From assembly GCA_937625935.1 (NCBI GenBank), contig OW569356.1:248001-312000 (forward strand): 64,000 nt of DNA, written 5' to 3'. Source of the DNA: Tetramitus jugosus. Lineage: Eukaryota > Heterolobosea > Eutetramitea > Acrasida > Vahlkampfiidae. Below the pieces are notes generated by a model, which saw nothing but the letters and a program-made list of their open reading frames with translations, had not been told where the DNA came from and searched no databases. How positions within the stretch are numbered: position 1 is the stretch's first letter; each line of letters begins with the position of its first letter. Below, one piece after another: positions 1 through 9,206 of this stretch. Position numbers and translations under genes: made by a program.

Positions 1-927
1 CTCGCTGCGGTAAAGCTTGAGTTTGAATCAGGAGAGTATGAGAAAGCAAGAGAATTGCTTGAGAAAGCTCGGACGAATGCCAATGCCGCTAGAGTATGGA
101 TGAAGTCTGCTGTGTTTGAACGTAATGCAGGGCATTATGATCAAGAATGGAACATATTAAAACAAGCCATTGTCGATTTTCCAACCTTTGACAAGCTATG
201 GATGATGGCAGGTCAGTGGCACGAGAGGAAAAATGATATACAATCTGGACGCGAGTACTATCTGAATGGCCTTCAACATAATCCAAAATCTATTGCACTA
301 TGGCTTTGTCTCGCAAAGTTAGAGTTTACCACAAGTGGCCCAACCAGAGCAAGAGCCATCTTAGAGAAAGCAAGGCTCAGAAATCCTGGAATTCCAGAGC
401 TATGGCTTGCGTCAACTAGAATTGAAAAAAGAGATCCAGATGTGGCCAAGTCAACACTATCAAGGGCGTTGCAAGAGTGTCCTAAATCTGGTCTACTATG
501 GGCCAAATCTATCGACTTAGAAATCCGTGCCAAGCAAAAGGCACAAGGTGCTCTTGCACTAAGAAATTGCGAGGATCCATTGGTCATGATAGCAATTGGT
601 AGAATTTTATGGAGAGAACGGAGGATTGAAAAGGCCAGAGAGTGGCTCACAAGAGCCTTAGCTGTTGACAAAGACTTGGGTGATGCATGGATTAATTTAT
701 ATGCCTTCGAATTGGAACACGGAACACAGGCGAGTCAAGAGGAAGTCTTGAAAAATTGTAGTTTGGCTGACCCCCATCATGGTGAGTTGTGGACAAAAAC
801 ATCGAAAGATCTCAAAAATCACTTGTCCCCAAAAGATATTCTGCAGCACGCTGCGCTCAACTTGGGATCAGAACTCGAAAGAGATTCCTTCTCAACCTAT
901 GTGGCTCCAAGTTCTCTACCAGAGTAA
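1..927 (+). CDS. PRPF6: Pre-mRNA splicing factor PRP6 (U5 snRNP 102 kDa protein), 3' part
   Basis: Frame 1 is open from the first base of the window, so the 5' end lies outside; about 308 residues remain. The chain is a series of HAT (half-a-TPR) repeats of about 34 residues, with the recurrent pattern W....LE...G....AR.ILEKA. Segments such as LAAVKLEFESGEYEKARELL, RARAILEKARLRNP, LGDAWINLYAFELEHGT and HGELW match the C-terminal HAT array of PRP6/PRPF6 as I know it. PRP6 bridges U5 and U4/U6 snRNPs in the tri-snRNP in the nucleus. The stop at 925-927 is only 2 bases from the stop of the convergent paladin gene, so the 3' UTRs must overlap. No intron is seen in this part. A general HAT protein such as CstF77 or Crooked-neck is the alternative, but the C-terminal end fits PRP6 better. 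Confidence 0.93.
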   Translation, partial: LAAVKLEFESGEYEKARELLEKARTNANAARVWMKSAVFERNAGHYDQEWNILKQAIVDFPTFDKLWMMAGQWHERKNDIQSGREYYLNGLQHNPKSIALWLCLAKLEFTTSGPTRARAILEKARLRNPGIPELWLASTRIEKRDPDVAKSTLSRALQECPKSGLLWAKSIDLEIRAKQKAQGALALRNCEDPLVMIAIGRILWRERRIEKAREWLTRALAVDKDLGDAWINLYAFELEHGTQASQEEVLKNCSLADPHHGELWTKTSKDLKNHLSPKDILQHAALNLGSELERDSFSTYVAPSSLPE

Positions 928-929
928 AT

Positions 930-3900
930 TTATTCTAATTTCATTTGTGATTGAAGAATGTTGTTCAATTCAGCACGAGAAGCGAGCCAATCCTTGAAAG
1001 TCACAGAAAAAGGTTTTCTCTCACTTTGTGACAATTCCTCGTGTAACCATTCATTGAATATGATAAGCAAAGCATATCTCTCCAAATAATTAATACCTCT
1101 CTCATGAGCAAACTCGTGCTTGGCGGTCTTTGGCTGTTTTGCCTCAGGAATGGATTGAAGTTTGCAATCGTAGATAGTTGTCCGAAGATTTTGCATATGA
1201 CTGCAATTATCAATTACCTTGTCCACCTGACTCTTGTTTCTTGGTCCATATTTCAACACTCGCATTAGTTTTGTGATAATACGATAATTTCCATTTCTCA
1301 AATTCTGTGAAGGATCCGCAATGGGTGAAGGAGGAGAGTTCGATTCTACCAATTCTTTGGTGAGATCGTAAGCATTCAATCTCCAGGAGTTAATGAGCGC
1401 GAGAACAACTAGGCATGTCGTAGTACGACCTCTACCCATTTGACAGTTGGCCACGAAGTGTGTGGTGTGAGGATTTGCGCTGACAGCTGCACGAACTATC
1501 GCATCAAAATCATCAGGATCGGGTGCTCGCTCGTCAGTAATCGGTATTCTGTAAAAATCAACTAAATATCCCTCCTGTCTCTTTGAATGATAGATATCCC
1601 TTAGTGTTACAATAGATTCATTGTCGATCGGAATATAGTGTGTGTATGGTTGCATGTCATCAGTTTCATCATGACTCAAAATGCTATTGTTTGTGGTTTC
1701 TGACTCTTTCAAGATATCGTGCTTCAGCCTGTCCTCCATATTCTCAACACGATCTGAAGTGATGCCAGCCTGGATGATGTTCTCAAAAGGGCGGTCAATA
1801 TCTCGCAAACAATAAGGCTCATTATTGATGTAAACGAGTGGTTCCTCTCTCAAATTGATCCAAACCACTTGATTCTGTTTAGCTTTTAGTAGGTTGAGCA
1901 CATTCTCAATTCCTGTCTTTGTTGGTATTGCTACACCATAGATCTGACCATATTGTGATCCTATTTGTCTAAAATTCGGAGCTCCTTCAATATGAGGCAA
2001 CAGTTGTTTCCGCTGACATCCTAAACCAATAAAGTTAATGACCATTCGATATAGAAAACAATCAACAAAACGATTCAGATACTTACCTGGAAAATGATCA
2101 TGTTTCAGTAGGGTTCTTCTGGCCAGAACCTCCCCAAGACGGGTTTCAGAGTAAGGCTTTTCTTGACTAACTTCGAGCTTCATTTTCTTAAGAGCAGATG
2201 CAGGATTGCTATCGAGACTAGCCAATGCCTTAGCTATCTCTGGCCGACTCATCATCCAGTCTGAAAATGTTACCGCATGTTGTTCCTTGACTTGGTTGTG
2301 TAAATAAGCCGAATAAACTACCATCAATAAATACTTCTTCAACATCTGACCAGCTCTCTTCAAGTGAATGTCAGAAGTAGATGATGTTCTCGATGTTTGA
2401 GCTGTCAATATTTCCATTTCAACATCTTTTCTGAAGTCTAATGCTCCAGCACCCAGCTGACATAGCTGCATGGCATAGTTTACTTCTGAAACTCTTCGTA
2501 AACTGTCAGGAATGAGTCTCAATATTGTGGCTGATGCATTATAATCAAGTATAGAGGAGTTGTATGGGTCTACAGACTTGATGCACTCATCCCTCAACAT
2601 CCCTCCAAAGTAAAACTCGCGAGTGTGAATATACAGTGTAGAAATAACCAGAGCAAAGAAGCATCTTCCAAGACCAAAGTGATCATAAAATAGCACATTT
2701 TCTCCTTTCTCATACACGACACACAGTGCTGAATGTAAACCATCAACATCATCAAAAGTTGGACATGTTAATGCTGTGATAGGGATATGATGATAATTGA
2801 CCTGAGAAGCAAAATTAGCCAGTGAGTCCATCACCTCAACCGGCGTTTGAATACTGTCGGCAGAGCACTGCTCCCAAAATGAAACTAGTTCTGATTGTTT
2901 CGTTTCATCGTGTAACAACAACTTCGAATCTCTTGTTATTTCGGATAAGCAATCCTCCTTTAATGTACCTTCAATTGCCTGCAATTGAGATGCTTTGATT
3001 CCAATTAGATTTAGATTAATAAATGGATGATCAATGTCTCTCAGATTGTAAGGATTTCCGTTAATGTAACACAGACATTCTTCTCTCAGATTGATGATAT
3101 GTATAGGCTGACTCGTATTCTCATTCTTCAGGATGCTCACAAATCCTTCAATGCTCGGTGTGGCACTCGCATAAATTTGGAAATTGCAAAAATTCATTTT
3201 TCTAAAGTTAGGAGCTCCCCCAACATATGTCTCTTTAAAGTCGGATAGAGGTTCAAAGAAGTGATCTCTCTTCAATATAGTCATAGCAGAAAGCACTTTA
3301 CCTGTACGATTGTACACTAAATCAACATCATCAAGTGTGGATTCCAACTCATCCTTGGTCTTCAGCAGCGCGTCCTCGGGATTGTGTTTGTAAAACATCA
3401 ATATATTATTTTGTTCAGATCTTTGTTTCATGTATTCATCGAACGTCATCCAATTACTATTCGTCCTCAAGAGTTGAGCTCGTAAATAATCTGCGACAAT
3501 AATAATGTGATAGTAGCGCGACAAATATTTGAAAGCAATCTTAGCAAATAGATCTCTGCTTTCCTTGTTACGACTCTTCTCAGCCTTCGTTCGGAACTTG
3601 TTAATGGCTGATCTTAAATTTCGAACAGATCCACAATTGTCAATGGCCAAGTCTGAGATATCTTTCGATTGAGATCCAAACTGTAGCAATCGCAAGAGCT
3701 CCAAAACAGGCTTATACATGCCTGTTTGGTACAAATTTCGCAAATCCTTCTGACTCTTCAAAATATTCAAGTTTCGTTGCTGAGCCAATAGTTCTGCCCG
3801 ATTCAATCTCTGTTCATCTCTTAGTATATCCATCAACCATGCAACAACCATTGCATGTGTCGATCTTGTTTTTCCCAATTGACAATTGAACACAATGTGC

Positions 3901-5297
3901 GCATCCTCCTCAATATCCCTCAAACATGAAATCAATTGATCAACATCTTGATAAGAAAAGTCACTTTCAGCGGTGAGAGGTATGCGAATGTAGCGAACCT
4001 TGTATCCCTCATCAATCAACTTTGAGTAAACTTGTTTCGGAGTCATGAGCGAGTCATGTGAGATGGATTCCCAAGTACCAGCAACCAATCCAGTCGTTTT
4101 ACTATTCTGATGCTGTATACCTGCTGCAATCTCATCATGAATCAAAATATTGTCAGAGTAGAGCTGTGATTCGCGAATAATATCGAATTTCAACGCTTCT
4201 TCCATCTCTTCAATTCTCTCCACAGAGATTCCAGAGTAGTATGACATGTTCTGAAATGGATGATCACTCTCTCGTAGCACATGCGGCTTCGAATTTATAT
4301 AAATGATGGGTTCTTCACGCAAATTGATCCATACAACTGATTTTTTCTTTGCGCCCAACACGTTCAACACAGCTCTGATACCTGATACCGTAGGTTGAGC
4401 AACACCAAACACTCTGCTCATGATTGGATCGACACTTGACATTGTTGTGGTTGTCTCTTCTGCGGATGCAGATAATAAAGATGCAATTGGGGTGGGCAAT
4501 GTGGCAGCTCTAAAGTTCTCTGCACCACCCAGTCTCATGAATCGCAAATCATTGACTCTCATCATTGAATGATGTGATTTCTTGTGATTGATCAGTTCGG
4601 GATCTCCTACTCCACTGCTGCGACTACTACTGCTCTTGCCTCTGCCCTTGTTCGATGACAAAAGATTGCCCATCGTTTCAGTTGTTGCAGTAGTGGAGGT
4701 GGTAGAGGTAGTTGATGATGTAGTCATGGGATGAGTGGTAATGGCACTTGAAATTAAGCTCTTGAGCAATGTTTGATCAAAGTAGTGATCTACTTTGAGT
4801 AGAGTGTTCACGTTGAGTACTCTGCCATTTCTCTGTGCGAGAATGGTTCGTTCATTGACACTTAGAAAATGATCGTTCATTTTTTTCAAGTGATGGTGAT
4901 GATGAGCTGTGGTTCGTAGCTTTGAATGATGATGGTGGTGGTGGTGGTGGTGATGGTGGACACGTGGATGGTAATGATGACCGCTGTCGTGTTGTTTTTT
5001 TTTGTGGTGCGCAGTATTATTGTTGTTGTTGTTGTGAGCTGAACTCGTCTCAACGTGACTTGCAACAGTGGACGCGTGGTGCAAAATAAATGATGTTTCC
5101 TCCTCGAGTTGCGATTGTTGCTCCGGTACAAAAAAAGTGGTTGTTGTTGTACCCTGGAGTCGTCGGCTCACAACTACTAACAACAACAGTTGGGATGATG
5201 GACAACAGAGAGCTTTTGTTGGGTTTTGTCGTACAAGGGCACTTTTACATGTTGCGGCTTTCAGGCATGCATTTCTTTGCTGATACAAGCGCAGCAT
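930..5297 (-). CDS. Paladin-like protein with three PTP-like phosphatase modules
   Basis: Three repeats are visible, each with a (K/R)xDHF-type segment, GAPNFR, an INLREE..YINx.P..LRD.D.PF block, and a phosphatase loop with a W-containing end. This is the arrangement of paladin (PALD1) and the PTP-like phytase fold (CX5R). Loops: module 1 NCQLGKTR (Cys472), module 2 YDHFGLGR (Asp872 in place of Cys), module 3 NCQMGRGR (Cys1263 after splicing). Module 2 should therefore be inactive. A 66-nt in-frame GT-AG intron, 2021-2086, is likely in module 3: removal turns an odd insertion into DHFPGCQ-...-GAPNFR, as expected for the family. The spliced protein is 1433 residues. The ATG at 5297 leads into about 139 residues of low complexity (His run, Thr and Asn tracts). 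The next Met, at 4880, directly precedes the first module and is an alternative start. Substrate unknown; animal paladin has been linked to phosphoinositides. Confidence 0.87.
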   Translation of the reverse strand: MLRLYQQRNACLKAATCKSALVRQNPTKALCCPSSQLLLLVVVSRRLQGTTTTTFFVPEQQSQLEEETSFILHHASTVASHVETSSAHNNNNNNTAHHKKKQHDSGHHYHPRVHHHHHHHHHHHSKLRTTAHHHHHLKKMNDHFLSVNERTILAQRNGRVLNVNTLLKVDHYFDQTLLKSLISSAITTHPMTTSSTTSTTSTTATTETMGNLLSSNKGRGKSSSSRSSGVGDPELINHKKSHHSMMRVNDLRFMRLGGAENFRAATLPTPIASLLSASAEETTTTMSSVDPIMSRVFGVAQPTVSGIRAVLNVLGAKKKSVVWINLREEPIIYINSKPHVLRESDHPFQNMSYYSGISVERIEEMEEALKFDIIRESQLYSDNILIHDEIAAGIQHQNSKTTGLVAGTWESISHDSLMTPKQVYSKLIDEGYKVRYIRIPLTAESDFSYQDVDQLISCLRDIEEDAHIVFNCQLGKTRSTHAMVVAWLMDILRDEQRLNRAELLAQQRNLNILKSQKDLRNLYQTGMYKPVLELLRLLQFGSQSKDISDLAIDNCGSVRNLRSAINKFRTKAEKSRNKESRDLFAKIAFKYLSRYYHIIIVADYLRAQLLRTNSNWMTFDEYMKQRSEQNNILMFYKHNPEDALLKTKDELESTLDDVDLVYNRTGKVLSAMTILKRDHFFEPLSDFKETYVGGAPNFRKMNFCNFQIYASATPSIEGFVSILKNENTSQPIHIINLREECLCYINGNPYNLRDIDHPFINLNLIGIKASQLQAIEGTLKEDCLSEITRDSKLLLHDETKQSELVSFWEQCSADSIQTPVEVMDSLANFASQVNYHHIPITALTCPTFDDVDGLHSALCVVYEKGENVLFYDHFGLGRCFFALVISTLYIHTREFYFGGMLRDECIKSVDPYNSSILDYNASATILRLIPDSLRRVSEVNYAMQLCQLGAGALDFRKDVEMEILTAQTSRTSSTSDIHLKRAGQMLKKYLLMVVYSAYLHNQVKEQHAVTFSDWMMSRPEIAKALASLDSNPASALKKMKLEVSQEKPYSETRLGEVLARRTLLKHDHFPGKYLNRFVDCFLYRMVINFIGLGCQRKQLLPHIEGAPNFRQIGSQYGQIYGVAIPTKTGIENVLNLLKAKQNQVVWINLREEPLVYINNEPYCLRDIDRPFENIIQAGITSDRVENMEDRLKHDILKESETTNNSILSHDETDDMQPYTHYIPIDNESIVTLRDIYHSKRQEGYLVDFYRIPITDERAPDPDDFDAIVRAAVSANPHTTHFVANCQMGRGRTTTCLVVLALINSWRLNAYDLTKELVESNSPPSPIADPSQNLRNGNYRIITKLMRVLKYGPRNKSQVDKVIDNCSHMQNLRTTIYDCKLQSIPEAKQPKTAKHEFAHERGINYLERYALLIIFNEWLHEELSQSERKPFSVTFKDWLASRAELNNILQSQMKLE
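2021..2086 (-). other. In-frame 66-nt intron in the paladin gene
   Basis: On the minus strand the segment begins GTAAGT at 2086 and ends TTTAG at 2021. It is a multiple of three with no stop, so an ORF finder reads through it. It encodes a hydrophobic stretch absent from the equivalent place in module 2. Splicing joins HDHFPG directly to CQRKQLLPH. Confidence 0.75.
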
Positions 5298-5445
5298 TCG
5301 ACTCTTCTGTCAGTGAACGAATTGTTTGTTGCTGAAGACAAGTGAAACAAAAATTGTTTGTTGTGTGAAGAAGAGCGGACAGATGGTGTCATAGTTTCTA
5401 TTCTATTGGAGTTTGTATTTACATGAGAACTTGAGAGAAACAGTT

Positions 5446-5877
5446 CTAGAGTTCAAAGCACTGGTGAGTATCTCTCTCACTGTCCCAATACTCCAGACCA
5501 TCAATGTTGAACTTCAAGAGACAGAGATGAGGTTCATCAAGTTCCTTGGGGAACCAGGACTTCAAACTTGAATCCCACAACTCCTTCATCTTATTCTTGT
5601 CTCTGCAAATTTCACTGTTTCCCACAAAGGAAACATAGGTATTGCTCTTGGTGTCCATGAACGAAACATTGACATGAGGTTCTTTCTTAATTTCGGAACA
5701 CTTGGTGGATGAATCGCTGGTAAAGAACCACAAACTCTTTTCATCGAAGTCAATCTTTTGTGTTGCCATCGGACGGGAATGTAGGTTGTCTTGACCTCTT
5801 GTGGTCATCATTGCAAAGTGGATGGGATCGATTAACTTTGAAATCTTGTCCAAGTCTTGTCTTGTCGCCTCAACCAT
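5446..5877 (-). CDS. GSP26-type pyridoxamine-phosphate-oxidase-like FMN-binding protein
   Basis: A 143-residue split beta-barrel protein. DKISKLIDPIHFAMMTTRGQ, SRPMATQKIDFDEKSLWFFT, KEPHVNVSFMDTKSNTYVSF and the C-terminal LLKFNIDGLEYWDS are the hallmarks of the general-stress-protein-26 family of the PNPOx-like fold. Members bind FMN or a related flavin; the physiological reaction is not settled. The length is normal for the family and the start ATG immediately precedes the conserved domain, so a cytosolic protein is likely. No intron is seen. The neighbour upstream on the plus strand (CorA-type transporter, start 6226) is divergent, with about 350 bp between the two starts. Confidence 0.85.
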   Translation of the reverse strand: MVEATRQDLDKISKLIDPIHFAMMTTRGQDNLHSRPMATQKIDFDEKSLWFFTSDSSTKCSEIKKEPHVNVSFMDTKSNTYVSFVGNSEICRDKNKMKELWDSSLKSWFPKELDEPHLCLLKFNIDGLEYWDSERDTHQCFEL

Positions 5878-6225
5878 TTCCTCTATTCGTTAATAATTCA
5901 ATTAGTGCTTCGCTTTTGTTTCTTACTCTCGAGGGCAACTTGGGAGCTTCTGAGTGAGAGAACCTCTTCCGAAATCGATCAACAACATAGACGTGAGAGA
6001 TCAGGAACGAGTTCGAGCTGTTTCAATTTTATCATTAATTCGATGAAAGTGAAGAAATAGATTGGAGATCTAGAGTAAACATCCGTCGGCAGTGTTAACG
6101 AACTGAGTGTCTTGATTTGGTAAAAAAGGGAATTTCGCGTGGAGAAACTCGACAGAACATTCCCTGCCATGGAATCTCAACAACAAACAACACGAAAAAA
6201 AACAATTGATAACACATAACATAAA
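5878..6225. other. Divergent intergenic region, GSP26-like / CorA-like
   Basis: 348 bp between two divergent ATGs. It is AT-rich near the CorA start (runs of A and AAC triplets). Short open frames here have no recognisable protein character. It presumably carries both promoters. Confidence 0.5.
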
Positions 6226-8364
6226 ATGAATAATGAGAACAATAACTTGTCTCCACAACAACGAGAACAACAACAACAACTAGGCACCTACCCTGATGTA
6301 CCACAATCAACGACACCCACAACATTATCCTCCACCACATCACTCTCACCCACCACAACACCAACAACAAGCATGATAGACACAAACACAACCACCGACA
6401 CCAACATTCCAACATCAAACGACGCACAAACAGAGAGCAACAACATTGCAAAGAACAGTCAAAATGCCTTTGATGCCATCTCTTCCATGATTGGTCAATC
6501 GTTAGGATCACTTCCTACCACTCAGCATCCACATCAGCATCAGAATCACCACGACGACAATTTTGATCCATATGATCTACACAGTAATAGCAGTCATAGC
6601 GGTAGCAATAGTCATAAGATTTGGAACTTTATTGATAATCATATGGGTGGTTTGAGAAAGAGAGGAAACGCGCAACCATCATCTACGCTATTAAACTCCA
6701 ATGTAGTGTCCTATGGAACATCGACGCCATCATCTCCATCTGATGGTGGTTCACAACGAAAACGACATGACAACAACAACAACAACGAATTAGATGAAGA
6801 TGACGAGCTGGAAGAAGAAGAAGAAGAAGTTGATCTTGTGATTGAACCGAAACAAAACACAAAATTGACTCGATTGCCAAACATTGGAACCAATATTGAC
6901 GATATTAGAAAAAAGGTTGATTTTCATCAGTATGGAAAACGGTTCCTCATGGTTGGACTGCACTATGAATGTCACAGCTTTCAAACATTGAAACAAATGG
7001 TGCAACATGTGAGCAATGAAGTGAATCCGAATCGTGAATATGATCCACAATTAACACTAACATTCAATGGTGCATTGAATCTGTTGCCACAACATGATCC
7101 AATATGGATCGATGTTCAGAATCCTTCGATTGCAGACATGAAAATGATGGAGCGTTATTTTGGTTTGCATCCTTTGACAACAGAGGACATTATCAATTCT
7201 GATACGGGAGAGAAATGGGAATTGTTTACAGAGTACATGTTCGTAGTGTTTATCGGCCAAGTGGATGATGAGTACCTGCCGCCCTCAACAACGAACAAAT
7301 ATTTGTCGCATCACGATGGATCGGAAACACAGTTGAATATCATTGTTTTCCCTAATTTTGTCATCACGATACACGATCGACCCATTAAGGGCCTGGACAT
7401 GCTCATGTCTCGTATCGAATCTGAATTTGAGTTGCAAATCGAACACGGTAGTTTAGGAACCACTATTCCACTGCAGTACAAATACAGTAGAGAACGTTTG
7501 AGATATAGGCACAATATGGAAAGTACTGCTGCTCTTCGCCAGAGTAGCAGCGATCCAAATATCCATTTTCCTCAACATGGAGAGACGGAACAGCAAATAG
7601 AAATGGGATCTCTACCACGTCACTCTCTGTCCTACTCTCAATTGCAAACCGAATCAACAGCATCCACAGTCACTAACGAAGAACATCCGTCATCAACAGC
7701 TACAACAGCCACGATAGAAGACAACATATCAGTGGTGACAGATCGAAAACAAACACAAGTACCGAGTAGCGATTGGGTATTATATGCTTTCTTGGATGCC
7801 ATGGTCGATATCTATATTCCATTTGTGGACTCATTGTCGTTAGAGGTGGAAGATCTCGATGATCTAGTCTTCGAACTACATGACAGCGAAAAAGACGAGT
7901 TGTTGAAACGGTTGGGCATGGCAAAACGAAATGTTGTCACTTTGCGCCGTCTTCTTCTTCCAAAACAAAAAATGACAACGTACTTGTCAGGTCAGACCAT
8001 TCGGTTCATCTCAAAACCGGTGCAAGTCTATCTGAGAGATGTCTTGGATCATTTGAAAATTTGTTTAGACAAGTTAGAGGTGGCACGTGAAAATCTGAAT
8101 CAGACGCACAATAACTACTTGACACGAGTTCAAATTGAAATTGCTGCAGCAAGCGGTCGAACAGATGCCTTCATGAACAGAATTACAGTCATTGCTAGTT
8201 TGCTTGGTCCCTTAACTTTGATATCAGCCATTTGGGGTATGAACGTGAAGGTTCCTGGCCAAGATGTGGATAATTTGTACTGGTTCTATGGCTTGAATGG
8301 ATTCATGATCATTTTCGCACTCGTTCTTATTATTTTGCTCCGAAAGAAATTGATTGGAAAGTAA
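6226..8364 (+). CDS. CorA/Mrs2/Alr-type magnesium transporter
   Basis: 712 residues. The C-terminus has the diagnostic GMN motif (Gly671-Met-Asn673, in IWGMNVKVPGQ) at the end of the first membrane helix, followed by a second helix (GFMIIFALVLIILL) and a short basic tail. The GMN triplet forms the Mg2+ selectivity filter in this family. Upstream lies a typical CorA soluble domain (WIDVQNPSIADMKMMERYFG, HPLTTEDI, ELFTEYMFVVF) and a long helical stalk from about residue 520. The first 230 residues are low complexity (Asn, Thr, Ser, His and an acidic run). There is also an Asn/Ser/Thr-rich insertion around residues 420-510 within the soluble domain. No mitochondrial presequence is obvious, so a plasma or vacuolar membrane location (Alr/Mnr-like) is my guess. 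The family assignment is secure; ion preference (Mg2+ versus Ni2+/Co2+) is not visible. Confidence 0.92.
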   Translation: MNNENNNLSPQQREQQQQLGTYPDVPQSTTPTTLSSTTSLSPTTTPTTSMIDTNTTTDTNIPTSNDAQTESNNIAKNSQNAFDAISSMIGQSLGSLPTTQHPHQHQNHHDDNFDPYDLHSNSSHSGSNSHKIWNFIDNHMGGLRKRGNAQPSSTLLNSNVVSYGTSTPSSPSDGGSQRKRHDNNNNNELDEDDELEEEEEEVDLVIEPKQNTKLTRLPNIGTNIDDIRKKVDFHQYGKRFLMVGLHYECHSFQTLKQMVQHVSNEVNPNREYDPQLTLTFNGALNLLPQHDPIWIDVQNPSIADMKMMERYFGLHPLTTEDIINSDTGEKWELFTEYMFVVFIGQVDDEYLPPSTTNKYLSHHDGSETQLNIIVFPNFVITIHDRPIKGLDMLMSRIESEFELQIEHGSLGTTIPLQYKYSRERLRYRHNMESTAALRQSSSDPNIHFPQHGETEQQIEMGSLPRHSLSYSQLQTESTASTVTNEEHPSSTATTATIEDNISVVTDRKQTQVPSSDWVLYAFLDAMVDIYIPFVDSLSLEVEDLDDLVFELHDSEKDELLKRLGMAKRNVVTLRRLLLPKQKMTTYLSGQTIRFISKPVQVYLRDVLDHLKICLDKLEVARENLNQTHNNYLTRVQIEIAAASGRTDAFMNRITVIASLLGPLTLISAIWGMNVKVPGQDVDNLYWFYGLNGFMIIFALVLIILLRKKLIGK

Positions 8365-8395
8365 GAGCCTCCCGGTTTAGATATATCGACTTTAT

Positions 8396-8887
8396 TTACA
8401 GGTATTGATAAATCTCATTGACGAGAGAGCAAGTGAGACCTCCATTGTCAGGTTCAACGTTCAAAGCAACAATCTTGCCGTCCTTGACAACCATTGACCA
8501 TCTCTTGGATCTGACTCCTCCGAGTGCAGGTGCTTCAAAGCTCAAGCCAAGTGCCTTCACAAATTCAGCACTAGGATCAGCCAACATGTGAATCGTGTCA
8601 GGTTGCACGTTTTGGGCTTGTCCCCAAGCATTCATCACGAACACATCGTTGACAGAGATGCAGCCAATATAGTCAACTCCCTTTTCCTTTGTGAGCTTTT
8701 CAAAGTCCTTGACATAACCTGGGAGATGAGTTCTGGAGCAACCTGGAGTGAATGCACCAGGAACTGCAAACAACACTGCCTTCTTCTTGTCCTTTAGCAA
8801 TTCAGCCAAGTTAACAGAGACATTTGGTGCGCCTTCGTACAGTGGAACGCTTGGTAAAGTATCTCCAATTTGAATTTGTTGAGACAT
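8396..8887 (-). CDS. PRDX5: Type II peroxiredoxin (PRDX5-like thiol peroxidase)
   Basis: 163 residues, the normal length for cytosolic type II peroxiredoxins. The peroxidatic motif PGAFTPGCS is present (Thr47, Cys50). A C-terminal GGLTCSL carries Cys153 at the place of the resolving cysteine of human PRDX5, so an atypical two-Cys mechanism is possible. GDTLPSVPLYEG at the N-terminus and LGGVRSKRWSMVVKDGKIV are also characteristic. It reduces H2O2 and alkyl hydroperoxides using thioredoxin or glutaredoxin. No transit peptide or C-terminal peroxisomal signal (ends YQYL) is seen, so it is probably cytosolic. Its stop is about 30 bp from the stop of the convergent CorA-like gene. Confidence 0.95.
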   Translation of the reverse strand: MSQQIQIGDTLPSVPLYEGAPNVSVNLAELLKDKKKAVLFAVPGAFTPGCSRTHLPGYVKDFEKLTKEKGVDYIGCISVNDVFVMNAWGQAQNVQPDTIHMLADPSAEFVKALGLSFEAPALGGVRSKRWSMVVKDGKIVALNVEPDNGGLTCSLVNEIYQYL

Positions 8888-9206
8888 GGCTACTATTTAC
8901 TATTGTTGATTTGTCGATTGGTTACGAATGTGTTTTGTTTTGTGATTGGTGTTCTGAAAGCAACAGATCTGAATGGAACCCGCTCTAAAGGCAGCGTCAT
9001 GCCTGCGCACAAAAAATTGATCCTATTCCCCAATTTGCGTTTCAATCGTAGAAATTTTACAACCAGCCATTTTGTAACTTTCATTCCGCAACTATTTTTA
9101 AAAATAACTTTGGAACCAAAGTTTCGTGATCATTGAAGCTTGTTCAGCGAAAACAAACACTAATTCGCAACACGAACAACGAATAAGAGAGGAATAAACA
9201 ACAACA
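8888..9206. other. Divergent intergenic region, peroxiredoxin / RPT4
   Basis: 319 bp between divergent start codons, holding both promoters by inference. It contains A-rich and CAA/AAC-rich leader sequence directly before the RPT4 ATG. No other gene is seen. Confidence 0.5.

Noticed and set aside
273-671. 132-codon antisense ORF over PRP6
   Set aside because: Overlaps the well-supported HAT-repeat frame entirely.
4895-5050. His-rich region as a CRISPR-like or satellite repeat
   Set aside because: It is a simple CAC/CAT coding tract without spacers.
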